A stretch of DNA of 64,000 nt from Methanosarcina sp. UBA289 (GCA_002496565.1 DAKJ01000026.1:7928-71927), one strand, 5' to 3'; shown: positions 34,771 through 43,775, counted from the first letter of the stretch. Notes: generated by a model not told the origin, from the letters alone. Numbers and translations: made by a program.

Positions 34771-36522
34771 TTAAAACCTGTAGGGCTTGCTTATTGCCTT
34801 CACAAAACTTGCAGGGCTTTCCCCAACATCCCAATTTTCGGCATTCCCTATAAGATACGTGTAGTCAGAAACCTGTTGCAGCCCGCCGGCATCATAATTT
34901 CCGATAATTAGAGAAAAGATCCTGGCTCTTCTTTCAGCTTTTATCTCATTCCATTCCCGGATAAGTGGCCTCTCTGAGAGTTCTGAAAAACCATCGGTAA
35001 GGAAAAGGAGATCAGCTCCCTCAAAGGCTTTTTCATTTTTCATAGCTTTAAGGCCTGCACGGAGCGCTGTATTGAAGTCGGTGCCGCCGCCGAAAGTAAA
35101 TTTCAGAAATTCAAGAAATTCCTTTCCCATACGCTTTTTATTTGTAAGCTCAATCTCAACAGTCTGCCACTTAGATGAGAAAAGAATTACTTTAACATCC
35201 CTGTTTTCTTTCAGCATTCTTCTTGTAACTGCCAGAATCACGGATTTTGCAAGAAGTTCGGGACTTCCTCGCATCGACGCAGAAGTATCTACTAGGGCGA
35301 CTACAGGCCCTTTTCTTTTTTTACCCGCAGTATCCGAGTTCCAGTTCTCTCCTTTTAGCTGGTAGGTCAGGAGTTTTCCTTCAAGCATATCAGCATAGAA
35401 TTTTCGCTTCAAGAGAGGATTTTTTAACTTTACGGTTTCTGCTGGAAGTAATGCCTGGATATCACCTGAAAAAGTGACCGAATGAACCTCATTTTTACTG
35501 TATGGCGATAGGCTCAGCTTTTTTGAGCCGTACTCAAGTTCAATTCTTCCGACCTGCTCTAGAATCTCATTAAGATCAGAACTCTTTTTCAGAATTGAAG
35601 CGTATTTTTCAAGGTTTCCGAAATATTCTCTGTGAAGAGCCTTCAAGGAATGATCCCAGGCTCTGCCAGGAAAAAGCATTGAGAGAATTTCAAGCACTTC
35701 AAGGTGATCTTCAAGCACAGGGATAAGCTCTTCAATTTTTACAGCTATGCTTTCTTCTATAACAGAATCCAACGTCTCTCCTGCCTTCTCTGAAGACATG
35801 AAGTTCAGAGTCATTGAAGCAAGTCTTTCGGATCCCGCAGCTTTTCCAGCCTGAAGATCTGGATCTTCCGAATTTTCGTATTCAGGGTCTTGTAGGAAAC
35901 TTTCCTGTTTGAGGGAACTTTGTTGTTTGCTTTCTTGAGTTGACTGTTGATTGAATATATCCGGATTATCCCGCAACCTATCTGGATTATCCTGCAATGG
36001 GAAATTTTTCTCAATATCATGTACTCTGTTTCTTTCCCATACTGATTGAGTTTCCTCGATCAGATTCTTCAGGGCTTTAAGGCTTTTTTCGAAGCTATTT
36101 GCAAACTTTTTTGAAGATTTAGACTTTATCTTTCCATACTCATCCAGAAGTGTAAAGAGTTCTTCAAGCAAAGTCCTAAGGATAAAAACACCTGCCAGGT
36201 TATTAGTTTCGGCAAGAGCTTTTATTTCAGTCCAGGCTTTGAAGTCCCTCAAACTTAATAAAATCGGATAAAAAGCTCCGAATTTACTCACAAATAGCTT
36301 TTCATCTTTTATTTCGTACCCATTTTCTGAAAAAAGTTCATAAATAAGAATTTCCGCAATTTCTTCCCTGGTTTTCCTTGGCATTGTTCGCGGAGTAGCC
36401 AATACTTCCCTGAGTTCAAGATTTAATATTGCAGAAGGATTGAAAGCATGGCTGAACGATAAGGATAATCCTGATCCGAGAATGCCTTCGATATCTCCCT
36501 TCCGCCTTTTTATTTCCTGCAT
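34771..36522 (-). CDS. VWA-domain protein, ViaA/CoxE-like partner of a MoxR ATPase
   Basis: A 583-residue protein with a helical N-terminal region (1-400) and a C-terminal von Willebrand A domain (about 405-580). The metal-ion site is complete: DTSAS (412-416) and T481 in GGGTDFNTALRAG, and LLFLTDGFSEL follows. Length and layout resemble ViaA. Residues about 170-240 are a low-complexity, Gln/Asp/Ser-rich linker (for example DNPDRLRDNPDIFNQQSTQE). ViaA-type proteins bind RavA-type AAA+ ATPases and stimulate them; in bacteria the pair touches respiratory complexes and membrane lipids. The partner gene lies 121 bases upstream on the same strand, so an operon is likely. Confidence 0.85.
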   Translation of the reverse strand: MQEIKRRKGDIEGILGSGLSLSFSHAFNPSAILNLELREVLATPRTMPRKTREEIAEILIYELFSENGYEIKDEKLFVSKFGAFYPILLSLRDFKAWTEIKALAETNNLAGVFILRTLLEELFTLLDEYGKIKSKSSKKFANSFEKSLKALKNLIEETQSVWERNRVHDIEKNFPLQDNPDRLRDNPDIFNQQSTQESKQQSSLKQESFLQDPEYENSEDPDLQAGKAAGSERLASMTLNFMSSEKAGETLDSVIEESIAVKIEELIPVLEDHLEVLEILSMLFPGRAWDHSLKALHREYFGNLEKYASILKKSSDLNEILEQVGRIELEYGSKKLSLSPYSKNEVHSVTFSGDIQALLPAETVKLKNPLLKRKFYADMLEGKLLTYQLKGENWNSDTAGKKRKGPVVALVDTSASMRGSPELLAKSVILAVTRRMLKENRDVKVILFSSKWQTVEIELTNKKRMGKEFLEFLKFTFGGGTDFNTALRAGLKAMKNEKAFEGADLLFLTDGFSELSERPLIREWNEIKAERRARIFSLIIGNYDAGGLQQVSDYTYLIGNAENWDVGESPASFVKAISKPYRF

Positions 36523-36643
36523 ATCTTTCTTTTCCGGGAATTTTTTAAGCTTTGAGAGTATTTCATAGATTTCAAGAAACTTTTAGAATTCGCAGAAAAA
36601 TTTAATTCCATTCATCTCTTATTTCTCAAAGGCTTTTTAGTAT

Positions 36644-38167
36644 TCAGGCGACCTCTTCTGCTTTCTCAACGGTCACATCAAATACCCTGGGTTTTTCCAG
36701 CAAGAGCCTTATTTCGTTTAGATTGCTTGCAATCTCGTAAATATCCGTGTTTTTGGAGCGATATTTAATCAGGATTTCCTGGCTGTCCTGCTCTGAAACC
36801 CATAGATTTTCCCTCAGGGTTTTCTCAAGCGCTTTTTCTTCTTCCTGGATTTGCCTTCTGAAATAGTTCAGTCGCTCTTCCAGATTTTCGTACTCTTTTT
36901 CATAGAGCTTCTTGTCGCCGTAGTCAAGGCTGATCTTGAACTCAAATCCGTATTTCCTGCGGAATTGCTCTGCAAGAGACTCGAAATTCAGAGAGCTATT
37001 GACATTGCTGAAATCGAGCCCAAAACTGTAAGTATGAGTCGGAAACTCGGTATGGTGTTTCAGCAGATCAAGGGCATTGTCAAATGTGAGGTTCTTCTGG
37101 GCTTTCACCCCTGAAAATCTTGAGCTTTTCAGGTTTCCTGTTATTCTTCTATCTTCTTCGTAGCACTTATTACAAGCTACAAGATCTGGAAGTTCCTGCT
37201 GCAAGCAACTGTAAATAGAGTTTTTTAGGTCAAAAACATCCAGTTTCAGTTTTCCAGTATCTGTACCCCCTGAAACAACACTATTCAGAATAAGCTTCCT
37301 GATTGCTTCCTTCTGTTCCGGCACTTCCCAGAGCATGTGCTGTAGCAGGACAGCAGTCATCCGGTTTACGCTGGTATGTCCATTTACGACTGAAGCAACC
37401 CTAAGTATACTTACAGTTTTTTTCCAGCGCCTGTCCGAGATAAAGATATTTGAGTTCTTAAGTTCTCTTCTGAGTGCTTTTATAATTACCCTAACCTCGG
37501 GATCAACCGGGAGATCCCTTGCTCTCTTCTGGATTTCCCTTATATCTTCTATACTGAGTTTTGTTGAGGGTATGAAATCGTCGGTGTTTTTGAAGATCAG
37601 GTCTTCAAGGTTCTCTTCGTGCTGGATATAATCCACCCTGTACCGGAACAAAAAACGGTCGTAAAGAGCTTCGAGACTTTCATCTTCTTCGGGAAGCTCG
37701 TTGGAAGCCCCAAAAACGGTAAAAAGAGGTACCTCAATAAGTTCCTTGCCGTTGTGGTACTTCCTCTCATTCAATACAGTTAACAAGCTGTTTAAGATGG
37801 AGCTATTGGCTTTGAAAATTTCGTCAAGCAAGGCTATATGGGCAGTTGGAAGGTAGCCTTCTACTCGCCTGCTGAACTCGTCCCTCTCAAGCGCCTTAAG
37901 TGAAAGTGGTCCAAATACCTCTTCAGGAGTGGAGAAGCGAGTCAGAAGATAATGGAAAAAGTTTCCTCCCTCAATAGTTTCGCAAATCTTGTTTGCAAGA
38001 AGAGTTTTTGCAGTTCCTGGAGGACCCAGTAAAAGGATATGTTCGCCGGAAAGGAGTGCAAGAAGAGACCCATTGATTTCCGCATCCCGTTCTTTAAAGT
38101 AGTCTGAAAATTCCTGTTTAATATTGATAACCGTATTTTTTAAATCCAGGACTCTCATAAGCTCCAA
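36644..38167 (-). CDS. MoxR-family AAA+ ATPase, RavA-like
   Basis: A 507-residue AAA+ protein. Walker A is GPPGTAKT (residues 48-55), Walker B IALLDEIF (111-118), and sensor 1 lies in VFGASNELPEED (151-162). FSTPEEVFGPLSLKALERDE is the MoxR/RavA substrate loop region. The C-terminal half (about 320-507) is helical with a CNKCYEED motif and a coiled coil (LEERLNYFRRQIQEEEKALE). Bacterial RavA assembles as a hexamer and acts as a chaperone with ViaA. The first in-frame ATG (38158) overlaps poorly with GGAG, and a TTG at 38167 is the alternative start, so the exact N-terminus is unsettled by three residues. Confidence 0.88.
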   Translation of the reverse strand: MELMRVLDLKNTVINIKQEFSDYFKERDAEINGSLLALLSGEHILLLGPPGTAKTLLANKICETIEGGNFFHYLLTRFSTPEEVFGPLSLKALERDEFSRRVEGYLPTAHIALLDEIFKANSSILNSLLTVLNERKYHNGKELIEVPLFTVFGASNELPEEDESLEALYDRFLFRYRVDYIQHEENLEDLIFKNTDDFIPSTKLSIEDIREIQKRARDLPVDPEVRVIIKALRRELKNSNIFISDRRWKKTVSILRVASVVNGHTSVNRMTAVLLQHMLWEVPEQKEAIRKLILNSVVSGGTDTGKLKLDVFDLKNSIYSCLQQELPDLVACNKCYEEDRRITGNLKSSRFSGVKAQKNLTFDNALDLLKHHTEFPTHTYSFGLDFSNVNSSLNFESLAEQFRRKYGFEFKISLDYGDKKLYEKEYENLEERLNYFRRQIQEEEKALEKTLRENLWVSEQDSQEILIKYRSKNTDIYEIASNLNEIRLLLEKPRVFDVTVEKAEEVA

Positions 38168-38320
38168 AACCTTTATAAATTTCTCTTTTTCAGCACCAAG
38201 CCATCAGTATATGAAAAAAATGCTACAATTAATGGATTGCAATAGCCTGCTTGAATATTGTTAAAAATGAACTCCCTATTTTTATGGGCCTTGCCTTAAT
38301 TAATTTTTCTAAAAATTCTT

Positions 38321-38369
38321 GTCCCTACCCAATATGTCCCTAATACCAATATGTCCCTAGTACCAATAT
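38321..38369. repeat. Three tandem 17-bp repeats
   Basis: The unit GTCCCTAATACCAATAT occurs at 38336-38352 and 38353-38369 (one mismatch), with a 15-base partial unit at 38321-38335, followed by a fourth GTC. It lies in the 565-bp gap between the RavA-like and ThiF-like genes. Confidence 0.8.
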
Positions 38370-38614
38370 GTCTGCGGATTATGTTTCTTCTCAGAGATAT
38401 ATCTTTCTGCCTTAATACTGAAGCCCTGTTTTTATCATATTTTATGGATTAGTCTGGTATCCACCTTGACTAAAGTTCCTACCGATTCTGCCTTTTGCCA
38501 TCCGAAGAAGTTATGCATAAAGAAGTCGATCACTAATGAGAACGATTCAAATCCACCTGAATGAGAATATTCCTGGTGATGAAAAATAGAAATCGTATTT
38601 TGAGAGACCAATTT

Positions 38615-38702
38615 CCTGAAATTAATTAACGTCCTTAAATTACCAGTACCCTGAAATTAATTAATACCAGATCAATTGGTATCCTGAAATTAGCCAGTAT
38701 CC
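38615..38702. repeat. Degenerate repeats upstream of ThiF-like gene
   Basis: CCTGAAATTAATTAA occurs at 38615-38629 and 38650-38664, and CCTGAAATTA again at 38683-38692, so period is about 33-35 bases. CCAGTAC/TCC blocks intervene. They lie 30-120 bases before the ThiF-like start, in the promoter zone. They could be operators or replication-slippage products. Confidence 0.7.
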
Positions 38703-38732
38703 AGAGATAGAGCAAATTCCGGAAGTCCTTAC

Positions 38733-39476
38733 ATGAATGATTTCGAACGTGAAAAATATAGCCGGCAGATCCTTCTATTTGGGGAAGAAGGGCAGGAAAA
38801 GTTGAAGAAAGCAAAAGTGCTAGTTGCCGGAGCAGGCGGGCTGGGAAGTCCGGTTTCCACCTATCTTGCAATCGCAGGCGTCGGAAAAATAATTCTTGCT
38901 GATTTTGATTCCGTAGATCCTAGCAATCTAAACAGGCAGTTCCTACATCACGAAAAAGATATCGGAAGGCTTAAGGTAGAATCGGCAAAGGAAAAACTGC
39001 TTTCCATGAACCCGGATATTGAGGTTGAAACCATAGCCGAAATGCTTACCGAATCAAATCTCGAAGCCCTAGTTCCCGAATGTGACGTTATAGTTGATGC
39101 GCTTGATAACCTTGAAACGAGACATATGCTTAACAGGCTTGCCGTAAAAAGAAGGATTCCTTTAATCCATGGAGCAGTTACAGGATATGACGGCCAAGTA
39201 ACAACAATAATGCCTGGAGAAACTCCCTGCTTTTACTGTATTTTCCCGCGCATTTCTAAAAAGGAAGTTTTTCCGGTTTTAGGGGCAACCCCGGGGATTA
39301 TCGGTTCCATTCAGGCAAATGAGGTGATTAAATTCCTGACAGGGCAGGGTAAGCTTTTGGAAGGCCGCCTTCTGTTCTGGAACGGGCTTTCAGGAAATTT
39401 CAGTGAAATTTCACTATCAAAGTTAAACAATTGCCCTGTTTGCGGAAATCTTAAGGAAAAAAGCGAAAATAAATGA
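38733..39476 (+). CDS. ThiF/MoeB/HesA-family adenylyltransferase (E1-like)
   Basis: A 247-residue E1-like enzyme that adenylates the C-terminal glycine of a ubiquitin-fold sulfur carrier (MoaD, ThiS or SAMP type). The ATP-binding Rossmann motif is GAGGLGS (33-39). DFDSVDPSNLNRQFL holds the conserved Asp and Arg. Zinc ligands are the CFYC and CPVC pairs near the C-terminal half. The usual catalytic Cys position (after the CFYC region) reads FPVLGATPGIIGS, so no thioester cysteine is apparent; many MoeB/HesA members act by adenylation only. It stands alone; no MoaD/ThiS gene is in the window. Start at ATG 38733 with GGAAG upstream. Confidence 0.9.
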   Translation: MNDFEREKYSRQILLFGEEGQEKLKKAKVLVAGAGGLGSPVSTYLAIAGVGKIILADFDSVDPSNLNRQFLHHEKDIGRLKVESAKEKLLSMNPDIEVETIAEMLTESNLEALVPECDVIVDALDNLETRHMLNRLAVKRRIPLIHGAVTGYDGQVTTIMPGETPCFYCIFPRISKKEVFPVLGATPGIIGSIQANEVIKFLTGQGKLLEGRLLFWNGLSGNFSEISLSKLNNCPVCGNLKEKSENK

Positions 39477-39610
39477 AAAATTTCACCTTTCCAAACCAGG
39501 GTAAACCTTTATTTCAAGTTCCTGTTGTCTATTAGCCAATTTATATATATCTTCAGTAATAATATCCTATAGGGGATCTTATTACAGGGAATCTTGTGCG
39601 AGGGGATTTG

Positions 39611-40567
39611 ATGAGAAAGAAGACCATTCCAGTTGAGAAGGAAGTCAATGGTTTGGACGAGAACTCAAGTTTATGGTCTTATGGATTCCAGGATCTAAAT
39701 ATTACGTCACATGATTTATCTTCTGCTTCTATCCCGAATGCGCCTTATTTTGATCTTAGGATCTATCGGGAGTCTAGGGTAAAATCACTGATCAAGGTAC
39801 ACAGTAAAGATATGTACCGACTACTTGAGAAAGTTCACTTTGATGGAAATTACTACAGGATAAAGTGTGTAAGTTCAGGGGAGTGGGAGTACTGCTGGGA
39901 TCTGGCTGTCAGGATTCAGTTTTTCGGAAAAATGCTGGGAATGACTCTTTATCCCAAACGCCTGGTTTCACAGAAAGAAAAAAGGATTGTCTACAGGTCC
40001 ATGATCCTGGTTAACCCTTACCAGCTCTGGGACGAGGCTATTGTAAACAAATTCTGGAATTTGCAGGAGCGGGTTGAATTCCTGATAGCCAGAATTCTTT
40101 TTCACGAGTGCATTCACGTTATGATCTCGATTGGAAACATCCTGCCTTCAGGTTTCGGAAACACGGATATTTATCTTGAATTCAGTAAGATGCTGGAAGT
40201 CTCAGCTTCTAAGAAGCTTTCCATCAAGCTTCATAATGTGCAGTTTCGCCTATGGAATCTTGTGCTGTTTGGAGCATCCGGTTCCGAAAGTGAAAAAAAA
40301 CTGCTTGAAAGTGTTCAGGAAATATATGAATTTCTGATCAATGAAAAGTACACTAATCATAAAACAGGGAAAGCTTTCGATTTTCCCTCAAACAACGCAA
40401 AAATCGCAAGAAAATACTCATGGATTGCAGCTGTCAAAGCCGGAGGAAACACGCAGGTCAGTAAAAGAATCTGGCAGGTGGAAGCCCGCAGGCTCAAGAT
40501 AGCAATGATGGAACTCTTTGATGGGATTGATACGGAATTAAGTAATATTGGATTTACATGGAAGTAA
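39611..40567 (+). CDS. Unknown protein with HExxH motif (putative zinc metalloprotease)
   Basis: About 318 residues, soluble, no signal peptide. The one striking motif is ARILFHECIHVMISIGN, where H-E-C-I-H (residues 165-169) fits the zincin HExxH site within a hydrophobic helix. Downstream acidic residues (YLEFSKMLEVSASKK) could give the third ligand. The rest, with GEWEYCWDLAVRIQFFGKML and a Trp/Tyr-rich centre, matches nothing I know. I prefer ATG 39611 (GAGG 7 bases upstream) over GTG 39596. The gene stands between ThiF-like and peroxiredoxin genes with its own upstream AT-rich box (TTTATATATATC near 39540). Function as protease is a hypothesis from the motif. Confidence 0.65.
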   Translation: MRKKTIPVEKEVNGLDENSSLWSYGFQDLNITSHDLSSASIPNAPYFDLRIYRESRVKSLIKVHSKDMYRLLEKVHFDGNYYRIKCVSSGEWEYCWDLAVRIQFFGKMLGMTLYPKRLVSQKEKRIVYRSMILVNPYQLWDEAIVNKFWNLQERVEFLIARILFHECIHVMISIGNILPSGFGNTDIYLEFSKMLEVSASKKLSIKLHNVQFRLWNLVLFGASGSESEKKLLESVQEIYEFLINEKYTNHKTGKAFDFPSNNAKIARKYSWIAAVKAGGNTQVSKRIWQVEARRLKIAMMELFDGIDTELSNIGFTWK

Positions 40568-40804
40568 ATAATTATGGGCTTTAATTACAGGCTTATAGAA
40601 AATTGAAAAAGTATTTAGTGAAAAATTATTTAGTTGGTAAGGATTATTACCTTTCCCAACCATTTTCTTTAGATTTCTTTTGTGTTTTTAATTCGATTAT
40701 AGTACTGGATTTTGCTTAAAGGTTCATAATTATAGTTAGAGTTTATCTTTTAGGTGTATTCTTTTACTTTATAGATCTGAACTTTATATCTTGAACCATA
40801 TAGT

Positions 40805-41263
40805 TTACTGTTCCAAAACTTTTTCAATTTTTGATATATCAGGAAGTTCATGCGTAAGATATTCTTCGAAGAAGATGATTTTTTGCTCCTCATCGATAAT
40901 TATATTCGCCCTCTGAGAAACCCCTTCTTTTTCCCTGAATATTCCATATGCTCTGGCAACCTCTCCATGCGGCCAGAAGTCCGAAAGAAGCTTGGTGTGC
41001 GTAATTCCCAGTTCCTTGGCCCAGGCTCTTTTTGATGGTATGGGATCGACACTTATTCCAAAAGCCACTGTGTTCAGCCTGGAAAAGATTTCGTGGTTTT
41101 CCTCAAGCGATTTCATCTGTTCTGCACACACGTTCGTCCAGGCAAGAGGATGAAATGATAGGAGGACTTTTTTGCCAGCAAAGTCATAGAGGTGCACTTC
41201 ATTCTGTTTTTGATCTTTTAACCTGAAATCCTGGATTTTATCCCCGATTTTAATCTCGCTCAT
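40805..41263 (-). CDS. Peroxiredoxin, 1-Cys type (AhpC/TSA family)
   Basis: A 152-residue thioredoxin-fold peroxidase. The peroxidatic cysteine is C46 in FHPLAWTNVCAEQM. It is the only cysteine, so resolution must come from another thiol: a 1-Cys mechanism. ISVDPIPSKRAWAKELGI is the typical family block. It reduces H2O2 or organic peroxides using an unknown electron donor in the cytosol. I chose ATG 41263, with GGGGAAA 7 bases upstream, over an in-frame TTG at 41278. Monocistronic. Fits oxidative-stress protection in a methanogen, as does the flavoprotein at the left end and the small redox cluster at the right. Confidence 0.87.
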   Translation of the reverse strand: MSEIKIGDKIQDFRLKDQKQNEVHLYDFAGKKVLLSFHPLAWTNVCAEQMKSLEENHEIFSRLNTVAFGISVDPIPSKRAWAKELGITHTKLLSDFWPHGEVARAYGIFREKEGVSQRANIIIDEEQKIIFFEEYLTHELPDISKIEKVLEQ

Positions 41264-41585
41264 GGTAAATTTCCCCAATTTAATAAAATCATCTATCTTT
41301 AATAAATTGTCTGTCTGCTGACCTGTTAAGATTTTTGTCAGTATGAAGTATCGATTGAAACGAGAGAAGGTTCAAAGTTAGTATAAACTATAAAAATTAC
41401 ATGAAGAATGAGTTGGATTTAAAAAATTGTGAGAAAAGAAGTAAAAATAATGTAAATAAAAGTGTATTGAATAATCAACATTTTTGAAATGACTATAAAA
41501 ACTCTATTTCTTTTCTCTAGATAAAGTGCACCGTAAAGCGCATAATGAATCTGAAATCCTAGTAGAAGTAATTTTTAATCTTATT
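41264..41585. other. Intergenic region
   Basis: 322 bp of AT-rich DNA between the peroxiredoxin start and the 3' end of the Asn/Lys-rich gene. It should contain the peroxiredoxin promoter on the minus strand. No structure stood out. Confidence 0.35.
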
Positions 41586-41822
41586 TTACTTAATTCTCTG
41601 AGTTTTTTCCTTGAGAAGATTCTTGAATTTTTCTATTATATTTTGATTCTGCGGCGCAGATTTCTTATTACATGACGGTTTGTTATTCGATGTCTTGTTA
41701 TTCAATGGTTTGTTATTGTTTGACGATTTGTTATTATTCGATGGTTTGTTATTATCTATTTTATTGCGTTTCATTTGATCGTGTTCTTTACGGGACATCT
41801 GTTTAGGAGTTTTCTTGGACAC
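41586..41822 (-). CDS. Small Asn/Lys-rich low-complexity protein
   Basis: A 78-residue protein with a basic N-terminus (MSKKTPKQMSRKEHDQMKRN), a middle of repeated N-N-K-(P/S)-(S/L)-N-N units (residues about 23-52), and a basic helical tail (NIIEKFKNLLKEKTQRIK). The middle is encoded by DNA tandem repeats of about 15-18 bases (41680-41755), so it may vary in length between strains. Start is GTG with GGTG 7 bases upstream. The strongly basic, disordered composition suggests nucleic-acid binding, but no family is recognised. It could also be a chance frame over repetitive DNA, although the non-repetitive ends look coding. Confidence 0.5.
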   Translation of the reverse strand: MSKKTPKQMSRKEHDQMKRNKIDNNKPSNNNKSSNNNKPLNNKTSNNKPSCNKKSAPQNQNIIEKFKNLLKEKTQRIK

Positions 41823-41960
41823 TGTTAAACACCAGTAAAAAGTGATAAAAATTAATTCTTTTTAAATTATGTCCGTGAATTAGCAACCTACTATAAAAAA
41901 TGAGTGTATTTTTATCACTTATTCCAATGAAAAAGTAGGCTTTGAATTTAAAAAAGGATA

Positions 41961-42034
41961 AGCCCCGTGCGTGATTTGAACACGCGACCTAGTGATTACA
42001 AGTCACTCGCTCTACCGGGCTGAGCCAACGAGGC
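41961..42034 (-). tRNA. tRNA-Thr (anticodon TGT)
   Basis: On the minus strand the sequence folds as a complete cloverleaf: acceptor stem GCCTCGT/ACGGGGC (one T-G pair), D arm GCTC..GAGC, anticodon stem AGTGA/TCACT with loop CTTGTAA, T arm GCGTG-TTCAAAT-CACGC. The anticodon TGT reads ACA, threonine. The discriminator base is T, as usual for archaeal tRNA-Thr, and CCA is not encoded. There is no intron. Confidence 0.95.
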
Positions 42035-42210
42035 AATTGGAAAATACTGCGACTTACCTAAATACAATACTCACAGATAAACTTTATGGCAGGTTTCTTT
42101 ATCCGGAGGCAAACCATAGTCTTTTGCCTGTTATTTTTCCTTTTTTTTGCCGGGTTCCCGAGGTTATAGTACATAAACTTTATGGAGTCCTTTGTTTATA
42201 TCTCGCTAAG

Positions 42211-42783
42211 ATGTGGCAGGAAATCGCAAAATACGGGCGCAAACTGGTTGAACACGGGCTTGTCGAATCTAACTTTGGGAATATCAGCCTCAGGGCTGGC
42301 GACAGGATGATTATTACCCGGACAGGGGCCGCACTTGATGAAATTACAGTAAATAACGTTGTTGAAGTTGATATTCGAGATACCTCCTCTATGGATATAA
42401 TCGCATCTTCCGAAGCTGTCGTACATAGGGAAATTTACAGGCAGACCTCCGCACTTGCAATCATTCACGCTCACGCTCCATATGCAGTTGTTGAGTCTCT
42501 GCTCGCAGGCCCTGGAGAAAAAATTTCACCTGTAGATAGTGAAGGACAGTACTTCCTTGGCGAAATTCCAGTTGTTGGAGGAGGAATAGGGAGCCGCGAG
42601 CTTGCAGGAAATCTTGCAAACGCGCTCTCAAGGCATAGAGGTGCTATAGTTTACAGTCACGGAACTTTTGCAGTTGGGAGAACACTTGGAGACGCTTATA
42701 TAGTGACCACACAACTTGAGCACTCCTGCAAAGTTAAGTACTTGTATGAACGTGTGCGGCAGCAGAAAAAGGAAAATAAGTAA
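42211..42783 (+). CDS. Class II aldolase / fuculose-phosphate aldolase family
   Basis: A 190-residue zinc-dependent class II aldolase/adducin-domain enzyme. Metal ligands: H86 and H88 in IIHAHAP, and H150 in YSHGTFAVG; the catalytic acidic residue is E68 in ASSEAVVHREIY. ESNFGNISLR is the N-terminal substrate loop. It cleaves L-fuculose 1-phosphate-like substrates to dihydroxyacetone phosphate and an aldehyde; archaeal relatives serve sugar-phosphate or aromatic precursor metabolism. The open frame extends left to 41992 but that part is antisense to the tRNA and unlike the family. ATG 42211 gives the right N-terminus. No ribosome binding site precedes it, but an AT-rich box lies about 30 bases upstream, so a leaderless mRNA is likely. 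Confidence 0.87.
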   Translation: MWQEIAKYGRKLVEHGLVESNFGNISLRAGDRMIITRTGAALDEITVNNVVEVDIRDTSSMDIIASSEAVVHREIYRQTSALAIIHAHAPYAVVESLLAGPGEKISPVDSEGQYFLGEIPVVGGGIGSRELAGNLANALSRHRGAIVYSHGTFAVGRTLGDAYIVTTQLEHSCKVKYLYERVRQQKKENK

Positions 42784-43033
42784 ACTATAAACGCTCGCCC
42801 ATTTAATCCGCGCTTATAAGTAAGAGCTTGAAAAACAGAAAAAGGAAATAATTAAACTTAGGTATTGAGTAAGAGGATAGCCATACAGCTTAAGTATAAA
42901 TATAAAAAAGCAGGTAAACACAGAAATGATATAAAAAAGCAAATCCAAATCGGGATACTGAACAAGATAAAGTGCCTGTTTCTGGTACGGCTTTCTATTA
43001 AGGGTATCACCGAAAGGAAGAATCTCGAGCACC

Positions 43034-43645
43034 ATGACGTTTAATACCCTGAGACCTTTTGCCTCAAAAGTTATCGAACCACTGGCAGACTTTTTCATAA
43101 GATATGAGGTCTCACCTAATGCGGTTTCCATAATTTCCCTTATCTGTGCGTTCTTTGCAGGAGTGAGTTTTTATTACTCACCTGCTTCCAGGGAATTCAT
43201 CCTGCTGGCAGGTATCCTAGTAATACTTAACTCGATTTTTGACGCTCTTGACGGAGTAATTGCACGGAAATCGAATAAGGCCACCCCAAGGGGTGATTTT
43301 CTGGATCACGTTATCGACCGCTACTCTGATGTCTTTATTATATGTAGCATCTTTTTTGCAGGTTATGCCTCCTGGCAGGTAGGAGTTGCGGCAATTGTAG
43401 GTGTACTGCTTACCAGTTATCTGGGAACTCAGGCCCAAGCGCTCAACCTTGGGAGATATTATGGAGGAATCATGGGTAGGGCTGACCGGCTTGTAGTTAT
43501 AATTCTCGCAGCCTTCGGCAACTTTGCCTTTCCAGTGCTAATTGCAGGTTTTTCAATTCTGGGTTGGGCTGTTATCCTTATTGCTGTAACCAGCCATGTA
43601 ACGGCAGTCCAGAGAATTTATTATATATGGAAGGAACTGAGATAA
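43034..43645 (+). CDS. CDP-alcohol phosphatidyltransferase family, probable archaetidylinositol phosphate synthase
   Basis: A 203-residue integral membrane enzyme with about five to six helices. It carries the diagnostic motif D-x2-D-G-x2-A-R-x8-G-x3-D-x3-D in DALDGVIARKSN followed by TPRGDFLDHVIDR. Such enzymes transfer a phosphoalcohol to a CDP-activated lipid; the size and N-terminal ISLICAFFAGVSFYYSPA pattern resemble archaetidylinositol phosphate or archaetidylglycerol phosphate synthases. The exact alcohol is not readable from sequence. It lies upstream of archease (130 bases) in the same direction. ATG 43034 lacks a clear ribosome binding site. Confidence 0.8.
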   Translation: MTFNTLRPFASKVIEPLADFFIRYEVSPNAVSIISLICAFFAGVSFYYSPASREFILLAGILVILNSIFDALDGVIARKSNKATPRGDFLDHVIDRYSDVFIICSIFFAGYASWQVGVAAIVGVLLTSYLGTQAQALNLGRYYGGIMGRADRLVVIILAAFGNFAFPVLIAGFSILGWAVILIAVTSHVTAVQRIYYIWKELR

Positions 43646-43775
43646 TACACCTTTTTTATAATTTTTAAAATATGTTATCTCAGTTCGTAATCTCAGTCAG
43701 AGAAAATTTTACTCAGACTTGAACACAAGTTTACGGCGAATAAGTTAATGTAACACAAAACACAACTATCTGGCT

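Noticed and set aside
41680..41755. CRISPR-like repeats
   Set aside because: The repeats are short, degenerate, in-frame units of an Asn/Lys-rich frame, with no spacers of equal length and no cas genes in the window.
41992..42210. N-terminal extension of the class II aldolase frame
   Set aside because: It runs antisense to the tRNA-Thr gene, adds residues unlike the family, and ATG 42211 gives the normal aldolase N-terminus.
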